A DNA stretch of 64,000 bases from Gliomastix tumulicola (Eukaryota > Ascomycota > Sordariomycetes > Hypocreales > Bionectriaceae): NCBI GenBank assembly GCA_001599755.1, contig BCHX01000003.1, positions 4,189,289 to 4,253,288 of the forward strand, read 5' to 3'. The notes under the pieces were generated by a model, which did no database searches, had not been told where the DNA came from, and worked only from the letters and a program-made list of their open reading frames with translations. How positions within the stretch are numbered: the stretch's first letter is position 1; each line of letters begins with the position of its first letter. Both the position numbers and the translations under genes were made by a program. Shown here piece after piece: positions 1-11,277 of the stretch.

Positions 1-535
1 CTGTTTGTCGGCGCCCGGATTGGAGGCCATTTCTGGCTACCTGCTGGATGGGAGGCGCAGTTGGGTCTTCATCCAGCTCGAGTCTTGGGAGCTGGGCTGG
101 AGTTTTTGGATGACGCCAAAAGGTTTGCTTAACAGCGAAAGTGGCTTGACTTTTGATGTGGCGCATGGGCTTATCGATTACCTATACTAAGGCAGTGATG
201 TGGGGATCCGGCTTGTCCATTAAGCATTTGTGGGGCTTGTGTACCCGCGTCGTGACTGTGGGCGCGTCTCAACGCGTCTCCTGCAGTTGGTAATTATGGC
301 GGATTCTGCGCTGTCCACATCCTGGCCAGTCAACATTTACAACTCTCTCAAAATCTACAATTGGGCGTCACGACACGAATTCCCTTGATTTTTTTATACC
401 CATCGCCAAGGGAATCAAGTGCCATAACACTCTTGAACAACGCCCAGCACGACACCCTCCATGGTCTCCTCCAACTAACACCCGACACATCGATCTCGCT
501 TGTCCCGTCACCCCTCAGAGGGGCACCCTTTCACA
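1..535. other. Upstream region of POL2, no gene recognised
   Basis: I recognise no gene here. The 61-codon open frame at 5-190 resembles no family I know and has no sign of splicing to anything else. The stretch probably holds the POL2 promoter and 5' leader, including the ACGCGT site listed separately. Confidence 0.5.
272..277. promoter_or_regulatory. MCB-like box (ACGCGT) upstream of POL2
   Basis: A perfect ACGCGT hexamer lies 259 bp before the POL2 start codon, next to a GGCGCGTC stretch at 261-268. In yeasts ACGCGT is the MluI cell-cycle box bound by MBF, which drives G1/S transcription of replication genes including DNA polymerases. Use of the site here is inferred from the motif and the identity of the downstream gene. 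Confidence 0.4.
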
Positions 536-3500
536 ATGCCCAACACCAGCCTCCGACGGCCGCAGAAGGGCTTCCTGCGTGGAGGCAAGAGGGCATACCA
601 TGGCGCCCGCAGGACGTTCGCCGCCACGTCGAGGGCCGAGGGCACGTCCGCAGACGAGAAGTGGGAGCGGACGAGGCTCGCCCACAGCATCGACGAGAAC
701 ATGGGCTTCACGCGCTTCGAGGCCGGCAAGAGGAAAGAAGGGTGGCTCGTCAACGTCCAGCCTACGTCGATCGAGGATGAGAGGATACCCTACGGCCGGG
801 CGGCACTGGACTGCTACTTTCTTGAGGAGGATGGATCCTACTTCAAGGCGACTATCGAGTACGAACCCTACTTCTTGATCGCTGTCAAGAAGGGTTTCGA
901 GTCGGAAGTTGAGGAGTGGATCAAGAGAGTGCCCGGTGATGGAGCCGTGCGGACTGTCAAGAGGGTCGAGAAGGACGATCTCGACATGCCGAATCACCTT
1001 CTGGGCTACAAGCGAACCTTCCTCGAGCTGCGGTTCGTCAACGTCAACGACCTGATGGCGGCCAGGAGGGATATTATGCCTATTGCGGAGAAGAACAAGA
1101 AAACGATGAACGCGATGGATGCTTACGCTGAGGTTGCTGCGTACGTCTCGAAGCGTCTCGAGTCCTGCATTATAGGAGTGTCTTCGCTAACCAATCTTTC
1201 AGAGCCAATGGAGACTTTGATCTTTTTGACGATTCACGAGACGGGGAACGATTTATGAACAAAGCTGTCGACGCTAGCGATTACATTGTCGACATACGAG
1301 AATACGACGTCCCGTACCATGTCCGAGTAATGATAGACCTGAGTAGGTGGCACCGGACCACTCTGGACCGTTACCCGACGCTAATGTATGTATAGATATA
1401 AGAGTTGGACTGTGGTTCTTTGTGGAAGCGAAGCACGGCGTCACCAAGATTTTACCCAACGAGGGTCGATCCCTTCCGGCCGAGCCCGTGGTGCTGGCCT
1501 TCGATATCGAGACCTGCAAGTCGCCGCTCAAGTTCCCCGACGCTGCTGTCGACCAGATCATGATGATTTCGTATATGATTGACGGGCAAGGTTTCCTCAT
1601 CACCAATCGCGAGATTGTCTCCGAAGACATCGCCGACTTCGATTATACACCCAAGCCTGAGTACCCCGGTGCTTTCATGATCTTCAACGAGCCCGACGAG
1701 AGAGCGGTGATTGAGAGATTCTTCATGCACATCAAGGAGGCCCGTCCGACAGTCATCGCCACTTACAACGGTGACTTCTTCGATTGGCCCTTTGTCGATG
1801 CCCGAGCGACGGTGAATGGTATCGATATGTATCAGGAGATTGGATGGAAGCGAGACAGCGAGGACCAGTTCAAGTCCAACTACAGCGTTCACATGGACTG
1901 CTTCCACTGGGTTAACCGAGACTCTTACCTGCCGCAAGGCTCTCGAGGTCTCAAGGCAGTCACGGTGGCCAAGCTCGGATACGATCCCGACGAACTCGAT
2001 CCCGAACTCATGACGCCCTATGCGAGCGAGCGGCCACAAACACTCGCGGAATACTCCGTCTCCGATGCCGTGGCGACTTACTACCTGTACATGAAGTACA
2101 TCCATCCCTTCATCTTCTCCTTATGTACCATTCTGCCTCTCGGCGGCGATGACGTCCTGAGGAAAGGTACCGGTACTCTGTGCGAGATGCTGCTCATGGT
2201 CCAGGCATACCAGAAGGGCATCGTGCTGCCGAACAAGCACATTGCACCGAAGGAGGCGTTCTGGGATGGCCACCTGCTGGACTCGGAGACGTATGTTGGC
2301 GGTCACGTTGAGAGTATTGAGGCTGGTGTGTTCCGAGCTGATATCCCCGTGGACTTCTCCGTCGACCCCGGGGCTATTGATGAACTTCTACGCGATCTAG
2401 ACGCCGCGTTGAAGTTCGTCATTGAGGTTGAGGAAAAGAAGAAGCTCGAAGATGTCGAGAACTACGACGACGTCAAGGCGCAGATCACTGAGAGGCTGAT
2501 GAAGCTGAAGACGACGCCGAACCGCCATGAAAAGCCACTCATTTATCATTTGGATGTCGCATCCATGTACCCCAACATCATGACGACCAACCGACTCCAG
2601 CCGGATTCCATGGTGAACGAGTCGGACTGCGCGGCGTGTGACTTCAACCGGCCTGGAAAGACGTGCGATCGACGAATGCCCTGGGCGTGGCGAGGAGAGT
2701 ACATCCCTGCCAAGCGAGACGAATACAACATGATTAGGCACGCACTTGAGAACGAAAAGTTTCCCGGAAAGACGCCCTACGCGGCTCAGCGGTCATTTCA
2801 GGAGCTGGGTGCTGACGAGCAGGCTGCTCTTGTGAGGAAGCGTCTCCAGCTGTACTCGCAAAAGATCTACCACAAGATCCACGACTCGACTACGATTGTC
2901 AGGGAGGCCATCATCTGCCAGCGAGAGAACCCGTTCTATATCGACACCGTGCGAGACTTCCGAGATCGTCGATACGACTACAAGGGCAAGACCAAGGTGT
3001 GGAAAGGCAAGACGGATAGTCTGAGATCCGCGGGTGCTCCTACAAGCGAAGTCGATGCGGCGAAGAAGATGATCATCCTGTACGACTCGTTGCAGCTGGC
3101 TCACAAGGTCATTCTCAACTCTTTCTACGGCTACGTCATGCGAAAAGGTTCCCGCTGGTACTCACTCGAGATGGCGGGTGTTACCTGCTTGACAGGTGCG
3201 CACATTATTCAGATGGCTCGTCAGCTTGTTGAACGACTCGGACGCCCGCTGGAGCTGGATACGGACGGTATCTGGTGTATGTTGCCGGCGACATTCCCAG
3301 AGAACTTTGCGTTCAAGCTCAAGAATGGCAAGAAGCTCAACATCTCATATCCTTGCGTCATGTTGAACCATCTCGTTCACGGCCGCTTCACCAATGACCA
3401 GTACCAGACGCTTGTTGACCCCAAGACCTTCAAGTACGACACGCACAGCGACAACTCCATCTTCTTCGAGGTCGATGGTCCTTACAAGGCCATGATCCTC

Positions 3501-6500
3501 CCTACGTCCAAGGAGGAGGACAAGAACTTGAAGAAGCGATACGCCGTCTTCAACGACGACGGCAGTCTTGCTGAGTTGAAGGGTTTCGAGGTCAAGCGGC
3601 GTGGTGAGCTCAAGCTCATCAAGATTTTCCAGCAGCAGATCTTCAAGTTCTTCCTGGAGGGTGAGGATCTGACGCAGTGCTATACTGCAGTCGCCAAGGT
3701 TGCCAACCAGTGGCTGGACGTGCTCCATAGCAAGGGGTCTACTCTGGCCGACGAGGAGCTCATGGAACTTATTTCGGAGAACAGGAGCATGTCCAAGACC
3801 CTTGAGGAATACGGTAGTCAGAAGTCGACGAGTATTACCACTGCCAAGCGTTTGGCTGATTTCCTGGGCGAGGGCATGGTCAAAGACAAGGGTCTCAACT
3901 GCAAGTTCATCATCTGTTCCCGTCCGAGGAACGCTCCAGTCACTGAGCGAGCCGTTCCCGTGGCCATCTTCTCTGCTGAAGAGACGGTCAAGCGCACGTA
4001 CCTGAAGAAGTGGCTCAAGGAAGAGCCGGCAGACACCGACCCTCGTGCCCTGCTTGACTGGGACTACTACCTGGAACGATTGGGCTCGGTGATCCAGAAG
4101 CTCATCACCATCCCTGCGGCCCTGCAGAAAGTGCGCAACCCTGTGCCAAGGGTGCCTCACCCCGACTGGCTGCAGAGGCGAATCAACGCCAAGGACGACA
4201 AGATGAAGCAGAAGAAGCTGACCGACCTGTTCACTAAGGGTCCGTTGGAGGATATAACGAACACCATTGGATCCCGGATGGGTGACATGGAGGATTACGG
4301 CTCGCTTCTCAAGCCGAAGCCTGTATCATCCATCACAGTGACCGAGCCGGTACCGACCGTGCAGAAGCGCAAATCACCGGAGCCTGCACAGAATGCGGAC
4401 CCGATGGCTGCTCTGCCCAAGGTCATGCCCAGCCCATCAGATGACTACCCGGCCTTCATTGCATACCAGAAGCAGAAGTGGAAGCTCCAGAAGCAGGCCC
4501 GTATCAGACGGCGACAGCTATTCGGTGATCGACGAGGTCTCACTGGGGGCAACATCCAGCAGACGTTCATGAAGCAGGCACATGCAACATTCATGAATAC
4601 CTGGCAGCTGCTGCAACTCAAGACGACTGACAGCCCTGGTGTCGTGACAGCTTACGTGCTGATCGACGCTAAGATTCATACGCTCAAGATCAAGGTGCCG
4701 CGCCAGGTCTTCCTCAACCTCAAGAACCCCGAGCTTCCTGACATCGAGATTGATAATTGCGAGGTGGAACAAGTCAACTACACGCTTCCTAATGGTCATC
4801 CCTCAACACATCTCTTCAAAGTCACCGTGCCTGAGGATGTCTTCTTCGACGAGGCTGAGAAATTCTCCCTGCTCTTCAACCATCCCAGTGTCGAAGGCGT
4901 GTACGAGAGACAGGTCCCTCTCAATGTCAGGGCCGTTCTCCGGCTGGGCAATGTGTGTGCCATCGATGAGGCGCAGGATGCTGTTCTTGGAAAAGGATTG
5001 GAGCAAGGTTTTGACCTGTCGGGCCTCAAACGACCGGGGAAGCCGCCGACGTACCTGGAGTCGTCCCCTCTAGCATACATCTACATCTCACACATCACTG
5101 CCGGGGACCGTCAGATCTTTGGCATCTTCTCCACGACGAACGACTACGCCCATGTCATCATCCTCTCCAAGAACCGCGAGTCTGGACAGGACCTACCGAA
5201 CGTCACGAGAATCTATGCAGATATGCTGGCCAAACGGATGGGTGAAGCCGCTGGTACCAACTGGCAGGACTGCTTCCCGTATCCCGAGAAGCTGACATTC
5301 AAGATCACCCAGGTGACGACAAGACGAAAGGCGCACCTGGAGATCGGAGACGTCGTCAAGAAGATGCGGAAGGACCAGATGAGGCCGCTCATGATGGTGA
5401 TCCAGTCCTCCCAAGCCAACTTGCTTGTTCACGATGTGCCTATCCTGGGCGAGTTCCCTGTCTTGCCCCTCAAGTACGACGCCGCGGACAGCTCGCTGCC
5501 GCCTCTTGGCTGGCAGTCGGTCGTTGCGAGACGCCTGGTAGGCCACTACCTGGGACTTGGATCTTGGATCCTGCATCTGACGGCGCTGGCGAGGTATGGT
5601 GACGTTCCTCTCTGCAACCTCGAGAGGGAGGATCCACGCTTCCTCATCGATGTGGCGTATGCTCGTCGCCTACAGGCCAATGGCGTCATCCTTTGGTGGT
5701 CGTCCGGGCCGCGGCCAGATCATGCAGGATATGAAAGGGACGACTTGCTCGGGTCATTTGACCAGGTCAAGCTCCCCCATGTCAATAATCCGGGAACTTT
5801 CTCATCCGTCTGCATTGACCTGGATGTGCGCAACCTGGCCATCAACACCATCCTCACCTCGTCACTCATCAACGAGCTGGAAGGCGCAGACTCAGTCTCT
5901 TTCAACCCGACGGCTGACGGCTCAGAGGTGCTTGCATCAGAGAAGGCCTTTGCCAACGCCGGCGTCGTGGTTCTGCGCGAGATGGTCAAGGCCTGGTGGA
6001 CAGAAGCCTGCCGAGGAAGCACCATGGCCGATGTCCTGGTCCAGCACCTGGTTCGATGGGTCGAGAACCCAGACTCGTTCATGTACGACCAGGCCCTGCA
6101 CTACTACGTTCAGATGATGTCCCGCAAGGCCTTCCAGCAGCTCATGGCGGACTTCCGCCGCGTCGGATCCCAGGTCGTCTTCGCCAGCGCGAACCGGCTG
6201 ATCCTGCAGACGACCAAGGCCGAGGTGGGCAACGCGTACGCGTACAGCCAGTACATCATCAAGTCGATCAAGGGCAAGCCGCTGTTCCACTTCATCGACC
6301 TCGAGATCAAGGAGTACTGGGACTATCTGGTGTGGTACGACGAGTTCAACTACGGCGGACGGGCGTGCCAGGAGGTCATCGAGGCCGACGAGCAGAACCT
6401 CGAGACCATCATGAACTGGCAGATGTCAACCTTCCTCCCGCAGAGACTGCAGCCTACGTTCCAGGAGTGGGTTGTTGAGTTCATCCACCTGATGCACGGC

Positions 6501-7294
6501 CTCAAGCGGCCTCAGAATGGCGACCCCGACTCGACGCCGCGGCTCACGCAGATCCCAGGAAGCAACAACCTCGAGAGCCAAGAGGGACAGATCATCTCTG
6601 GCAAGGTCTTCGAGAAGCCGCTTAAGAAGGCCATCCAGGGCCTCATCAGCCAGCAGAAGCGCGAGCTGCTGCACCCGGAGTTCGCCGAGGACTACAACTT
6701 CCCCAACCTGCCGGGTTCGCACCTCAAGCCGCATAACCCGATCCTCGAGCTCGTCAAGTCGCTGATGCAGGTGCTCTCGCTGGACAAGAACATCACGCTC
6801 GAGGCGCGTCTGCTGCGCAAGGAGCTTCTGGCGCTGTTTGAGGTGCGCGAGTTCTCCAAGGACGGGGCATTCAGCAACCCGTCGGAGAGCCTGAAGCTGC
6901 TCCAGGTGTCGTGCGCGAGCTGCACCATGGCGCGCGACCTCGACTTCTGCCGCGACGAGGACCTCTTTGGCGGCGCGGACAAGGGACAGCAGGGGTCACC
7001 CTGGCAGTGCGGCTTCTGCCACGCGGAGCTGGACAAGATCGCCGTCGAGGAGAGACTCCTGGCGACGGTCGAGGGCTGGGCCGTCGAGTGGGCGACGCAG
7101 GACCTCAAGTGCGAGCGGTGCGGCGCGCTACGCGTCAACGACTTCATGGAGCACTGCACGTGCAGCGGCGGGTGGAAGTGCGTGGTCGACAGGGGGGACA
7201 TCACGAGGAGGCTCCGGGTCATGGAGAGGGTGGCCAAGTTCTACGGGCTGCGGATGCTGCGGGATGTCGTGGACGGGCTGTGGGCAGGGTTGTG

Positions 7295-7295
<1 letters not shown>
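536..7295 (+). CDS. POL2: DNA polymerase epsilon catalytic subunit A
   Basis: Leading-strand replicative polymerase with 3'-5' proofreading, acting in the nucleus within the Pol epsilon holoenzyme and CMG replisome. Exons are 536-1140, 1203-1342 and 1396-7295, giving 2214 aa, close to the 2222 aa of the yeast protein. Both introns have clean signals (GTACGT and GTAGGT donors, GCTAAC branch, CAG/TAG acceptors) and keep frame. Visible in order: Exo I FDIET (Asp285/Glu287), Exo II YNGDFFDWPF (about 372-381), Exo III YSVSDA; polymerase motif A DVASMYPN (Asp635); the CysX cluster starting CAACDF (about 660); motif B NSFYGY; motif C ELDTDGIW (Asp870/Asp872). A PIP-box-like QKKLTDLF follows, then the inactive second exonuclease-polymerase half. 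Two C-terminal zinc modules (CASC...CGFC and CERC...CTCSGGWKC) bind the B subunit. All catalytic residues are present. Confidence 0.97.

Positions 7296-7297
<2 letters not shown>

Positions 7298-7339
<42 letters not shown>
7298..7339. repeat. (GT)n microsatellite
   Basis: About 20 uninterrupted GT dinucleotides start 3 bp after the POL2 stop codon, so they lie in the 3' UTR. Likely length-polymorphic. Confidence 0.9.
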
Positions 7340-7341
<2 letters not shown>

Positions 7342-7499
7342 GTTGTATAGTTGCATTTATTAGCTGAGTAATGGGCTGGATGGGTTACGTTTTCTATATA
7401 CTATCACGACGACAGAGAGAGGGCGGGCGTTCGGGGGCGTATTGGTGGGATTTTTTTCTTGAATTTGACGATTCCTTCAACTCACATCAGATGACATTG

Positions 7500-7546
7500 A
7501 ACCATCCATCCATCAATCCATCCATCCATCAATCCATCCATCCACC
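7500..7546. repeat. CCAT/CCATCAAT short tandem repeat
   Basis: Alternating CCATCC and ATCAAT units, roughly four repeats in 47 bp, in the POL2 3' intergenic region. Confidence 0.8.
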
Positions 7547-8297
7547 CCCCTTTGAAAAGATAAGACATAACTAAACCCCTCATCCCGGGCCGCACGTTCG
7601 TCATCATCCCTCCCTTCAGGGGTTCAGAAACTTCCCCCCAAGATGGCTCGCATGCAAACCACCATAAGGCGACCAAAGAGGAGAGAGAGACAGTCTCCAG
7701 CATTCGTCAGCCATCACCCGGCACGCAGATTCGGCCCTTGGGCCCCCTCCCCTCCTCCTCCAGGGGGGGGGAAAAGTGGCCCGACTCCGTCGTAGGACTT
7801 TGAGAGGATTGGTTGGATGAGAAGAGACAGCTGCAGATCGGACCCCTGTCGGGCGGACTTTATAGAGTAGCTTAGCTGCTTAAAGTGCCGTGCCACACTG
7901 AAGGAGGGTCATACATTAGTTACCAGGTCAGATGAGGGCCAGTCTGCCTTGCCGGGTTCCTTGTTGTTCTTCTTGTTTAAAAGGGTGTTGATGGCAGCCT
8001 AATTGCGTTCTGCTCGTCTTGGATTGACGAGTTCTAGATTTGTGGTATTGCGGGATTTTGTTTTTTTTCTTGTTCTTTCTTCTCGAGTATTCTTTATATT
8101 ATACTTACGCCTGTGCTGTCGTTACCTATTATCATATATTATACGTTTGGTGCTGGCTGCTTGTGAGAGTGGTCTCGTGAGGCGGCGCAGTCTCAGCGGC
8201 GTCGCGCGTCCTGATACTCGAGAGCACAGCTTCGACTACTCCCAACCATTATTATTTTGAATTACCTCTGACATTGAGGCACACAATCCATCTCATC

Positions 8298-8969
8298 ATG
8301 AATCCCTCCAAGGGTCCCTCCAACGGCCCCTCCAAGAGGATGACGCCTCCCGCTCCCCGTCCCGCCAACTATCAGCAGCCATACCAGAACACGGCCCTCG
8401 CCGCGGCCGCCGGGCTCCCGGAGCAGTTCTTCTTCAAGTCGGACGAGCAGCAACAGCAGCAGCAGTTTCAGCAGCAGTTGCAGCAGCAGCATCAGCAGCA
8501 TCACCACCTCCCCTTCGTGTACGACCCGACGGCCGCCAGCCTCACAGACACGCTCCTCATGCCGTTCGGCGCCACGCCGCCGCCGTCGTCGTGTGGCGGT
8601 GGCCCGGCGGGATACTACGACGACTCGTGGACGTGGGCGGTCAGCGACATCTCGACGGCGAGCAACATGCCCAGCCTCGACGCGGGCTCGACCATCAGCA
8701 ACGTCTCGACGCGGAGCACAGAGACCGTCATCACGGCGGCTGGTAACAACACGGCATCCATGTCGACGACGACGGTGATGATGATGCCGCCCGCACGGCC
8801 CTGTCCTTCGACCCGCGCGTCATCCCTCGACTTCAGCGCGGGCGGTCATCCGCCACCTAATCTGGCCCTCCACCGTCTCGAGTCCCCCGCGCTGCTGAGC
8901 GAGATCAGTGACGCCAGCTCGCCGAGGCTGAGTCCCGCGAGGGTGGCGACGGCTACGGCTGCTGGTGGG

Positions 8970-9001
<32 letters not shown>

Positions 9002-11264
9002 TAGGTGCAGCTGGGCCGGGTGTCTGCATCTGCATTTCCCGAGTCACGAGGAGTTGGTGTGGCATGTCAAGGCAGACCATCTGCTCGTGTGTCCGGCGCC
9101 GGGCTGCGTCGAGACGACGTTTGTGAGTGCGCGGCATGTGACGACGCATCTCGCTGTTGCGCATCCGGAGCTGGGGCTGGGCGAGGTCAAGGAGTGGTCG
9201 CTGGATAAGCAGAAGGTTTCGCCGCCGGTTGTCGATGATGCCGAGGTGGTGGTCATCCAGGAAGAGGAGAATGAGGAGGAAGAAGAGGAGGAGGAGAGGT
9301 CGAAGACGCCGCAGCAGCCTATCGTCCAGCCGTTGGTTCAGACTCGGATGGAGCAGAAACGACCGACTCCCCCGCCTGCGAGTGTGCCTGTGGAGGACCC
9401 CATGACCAAGGAGCTGCTGTCCGTTGCGACGTCCAAGCGGAAGTGCCAGGAGCAGCTCCGGAGCGCCATCGAGAAGAGAGCCAAGAAGAGAGCCAACAGT
9501 AAGCACCCCTCCCCCCCCCTTCTTCAACTGTGAGACTCCTGACTGACAGAGAGGCCCAAAGCATCATCTGACTTCTGTCCATCCCCTCACTCGACCTTCA
9601 CGTCCGTCCCCAGTCCATCGGACCTCGTCCGCAGCCGCGCCGTCAACCTCATCGAGACGGTCTCCTTCCCCCTCGTCTACGAGCACATGATCCTCCCCTT
9701 CCTCGCCGAGTTCCTCCCCAAGTGGACGTCCCCCAAGCACGTCGTCAGCGTCATCCGCGGGAAGAGCCGCGACAGCCGGCGCATCTGCATCCTCACCGAG
9801 GCCGACATCTCCTTCGCGCGCAAGATCATCATCGCGCGGCACGTCACCGACCTGCTGCCCGAGAACCACCGGCCCAACGTCTCGTTCGTCTTCGCGACGG
9901 GCGAGGTCGTCCGCACGCAGCAGACGTGGGCACGGGGTTTGAGCCGCGACCAGCTGGACGACATCTGCACGACGCGGAACCCCTATTACTACCGCAGCCC
10001 GTGCATGGGCGACAGCATCGGGATCCCCGAGCAGGGGGGCGTGGACGAGGCGACGGCGACGCTGGGGCCGTGTCTGAGCATCGACGGTGGGAGCTACTGG
10101 CTGAGCAACTTCCATCCCTTCCTCGATGCGTACCAGTCGCTCGAGACGATCCGCGTCGAACATCCCTCGCCGCAGGACCGCGCGGGCTGTCTCGAAGAAG
10201 CCCACGATGCGCTGTCGCCGGACGCAAACTACGCCATCGGGGATGTCACCGTGACGTCCGGCCTCACCCTGCACACGACGCGCATCTCCCACGAGCCGTA
10301 CTGGGAAGAGTGCGCCAAGGACCAGCCCCTCGTCGTCACGGACTGGGCGCTCATCACCGCCTCCGCCTCCGCCTCGCGCGCCAACATCCTCCGCCGCTTC
10401 CCGTCCGACATGCAGCCGACGCGCAGGGAGCCGCTCGTCAAGTTCGCGTCGGCCGTCATGCCCGGAGCGCCGGTGTGCTCTAGCGGACGCACGTCGGGCT
10501 TCCAGCGCGGGCAGGTCTGCGAGATCCCCGCGTACGTGAGCGGCGTGGCCAACGGCACGGGCAAGGCGACGAGGGAGTGGTTCGTCGAGGAGCCGTACAA
10601 CTGCGAGGACGAGGAGGCCTGGATCAGGGGCGGCATCGGCGTCTCTGGAGACAGCGGCGCGGCTGTGGTGGACTCGGAGACGAACTGTATCATCGGGCAG
10701 ATCTGGGGGCGGAACAAGTACTGGGGCCCCGGGCCCAGGCAGGCCTTCTTTACACCCATCTCGGATGTCTTCGACGATATCCAGGAGAAGTGCGGGCAGC
10801 AGGACAGGCCGCAGCTGCCGCAGCTCCGAGACGAGGCCGACACGTATCCTATTCTCCCGACGTGCCGGCAGTGCTATGATCTGCAGGCGTACAACAACAG
10901 CCGCCGCAGTTCGCGTATGTCGCTACAGAGCATGATCATGGGACGCATGGACGGCGACCAGGACCTGACGTCCATCGAGGCCGTGTCAGAGCTGGCGACA
11001 CCGCGGGACAGAGGGATGGGCTTGGAGGAGACAGGGTCTGTATTCAACAACATCAACAGCATCTTCTCGCCGAGCCAACTGGGTGGTGCCAACACGCCAG
11101 TGCCGTCGGACGCGAGGAGTCCGTACGCTCCAATGCTCATCATAGACGAAGAGCAGCACCAGCACGCTGCTTCTACGCACGCTGTTTCGAGGAAGAGGAG
11201 CGCGCAACTACCAATGTTCGCTCCGGACGAGACCAAGAGGCCGCGAGTTGACGGTGAACTATGA
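8298..11264 (+). CDS. PolyQ, C2H2 zinc finger and trypsin-fold (PA clan) fusion protein
   Basis: Exons 8298-9498 and 9550-11264 (51 bp intron, GTAAGC donor, CTGAC branch, CAG) give 971 aa. The chosen ATG is the first in frame; an in-frame TTG lies 24 bp upstream. Order: Pro/Gln-rich N terminus with polyQ at about 51-70; Ser-rich linker; two C2H2-type units at about 236-288 (CSWAGC...HVKADH and CPAPGC...HLAVAH); an acidic E-rich stretch; a Lys/Arg-rich segment; then a C-terminal region with trypsin-fold marks. These are YWLSNFHPF (candidate catalytic His589), VVTDWALI (candidate Asp665), a GRTSGFQRG element and GVSGDSGAAVVD (candidate Ser769). There is no signal peptide, so it is probably intracellular and may be nuclear. 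Triad order and spacing fit a PA-clan serine protease, but activity is inference. No gene symbol recognised. The 3' end lies 13 bp from the convergent CUE3-like stop. Confidence 0.75.
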
Positions 11265-11277
11265 CGAGGATCCTGAA

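Larger units (their letters stand above)
7296..8297. other. Intergenic between POL2 and the zinc finger/protease gene
   Basis: About 1 kb without a recognisable gene. It holds the POL2 3' end, a (GT)n microsatellite, a CCATCCATCAAT minisatellite (both listed separately) and a T-rich stretch at 7970-8150 that probably belongs to the promoter and leader of the next gene. The 85-codon frame at 8003-8260 matches nothing I recognise. Confidence 0.5.

Noticed and set aside
9564..10292. 242-codon minus-strand frame
   Set aside because: Antisense of the trypsin-fold exon; no family resemblance.
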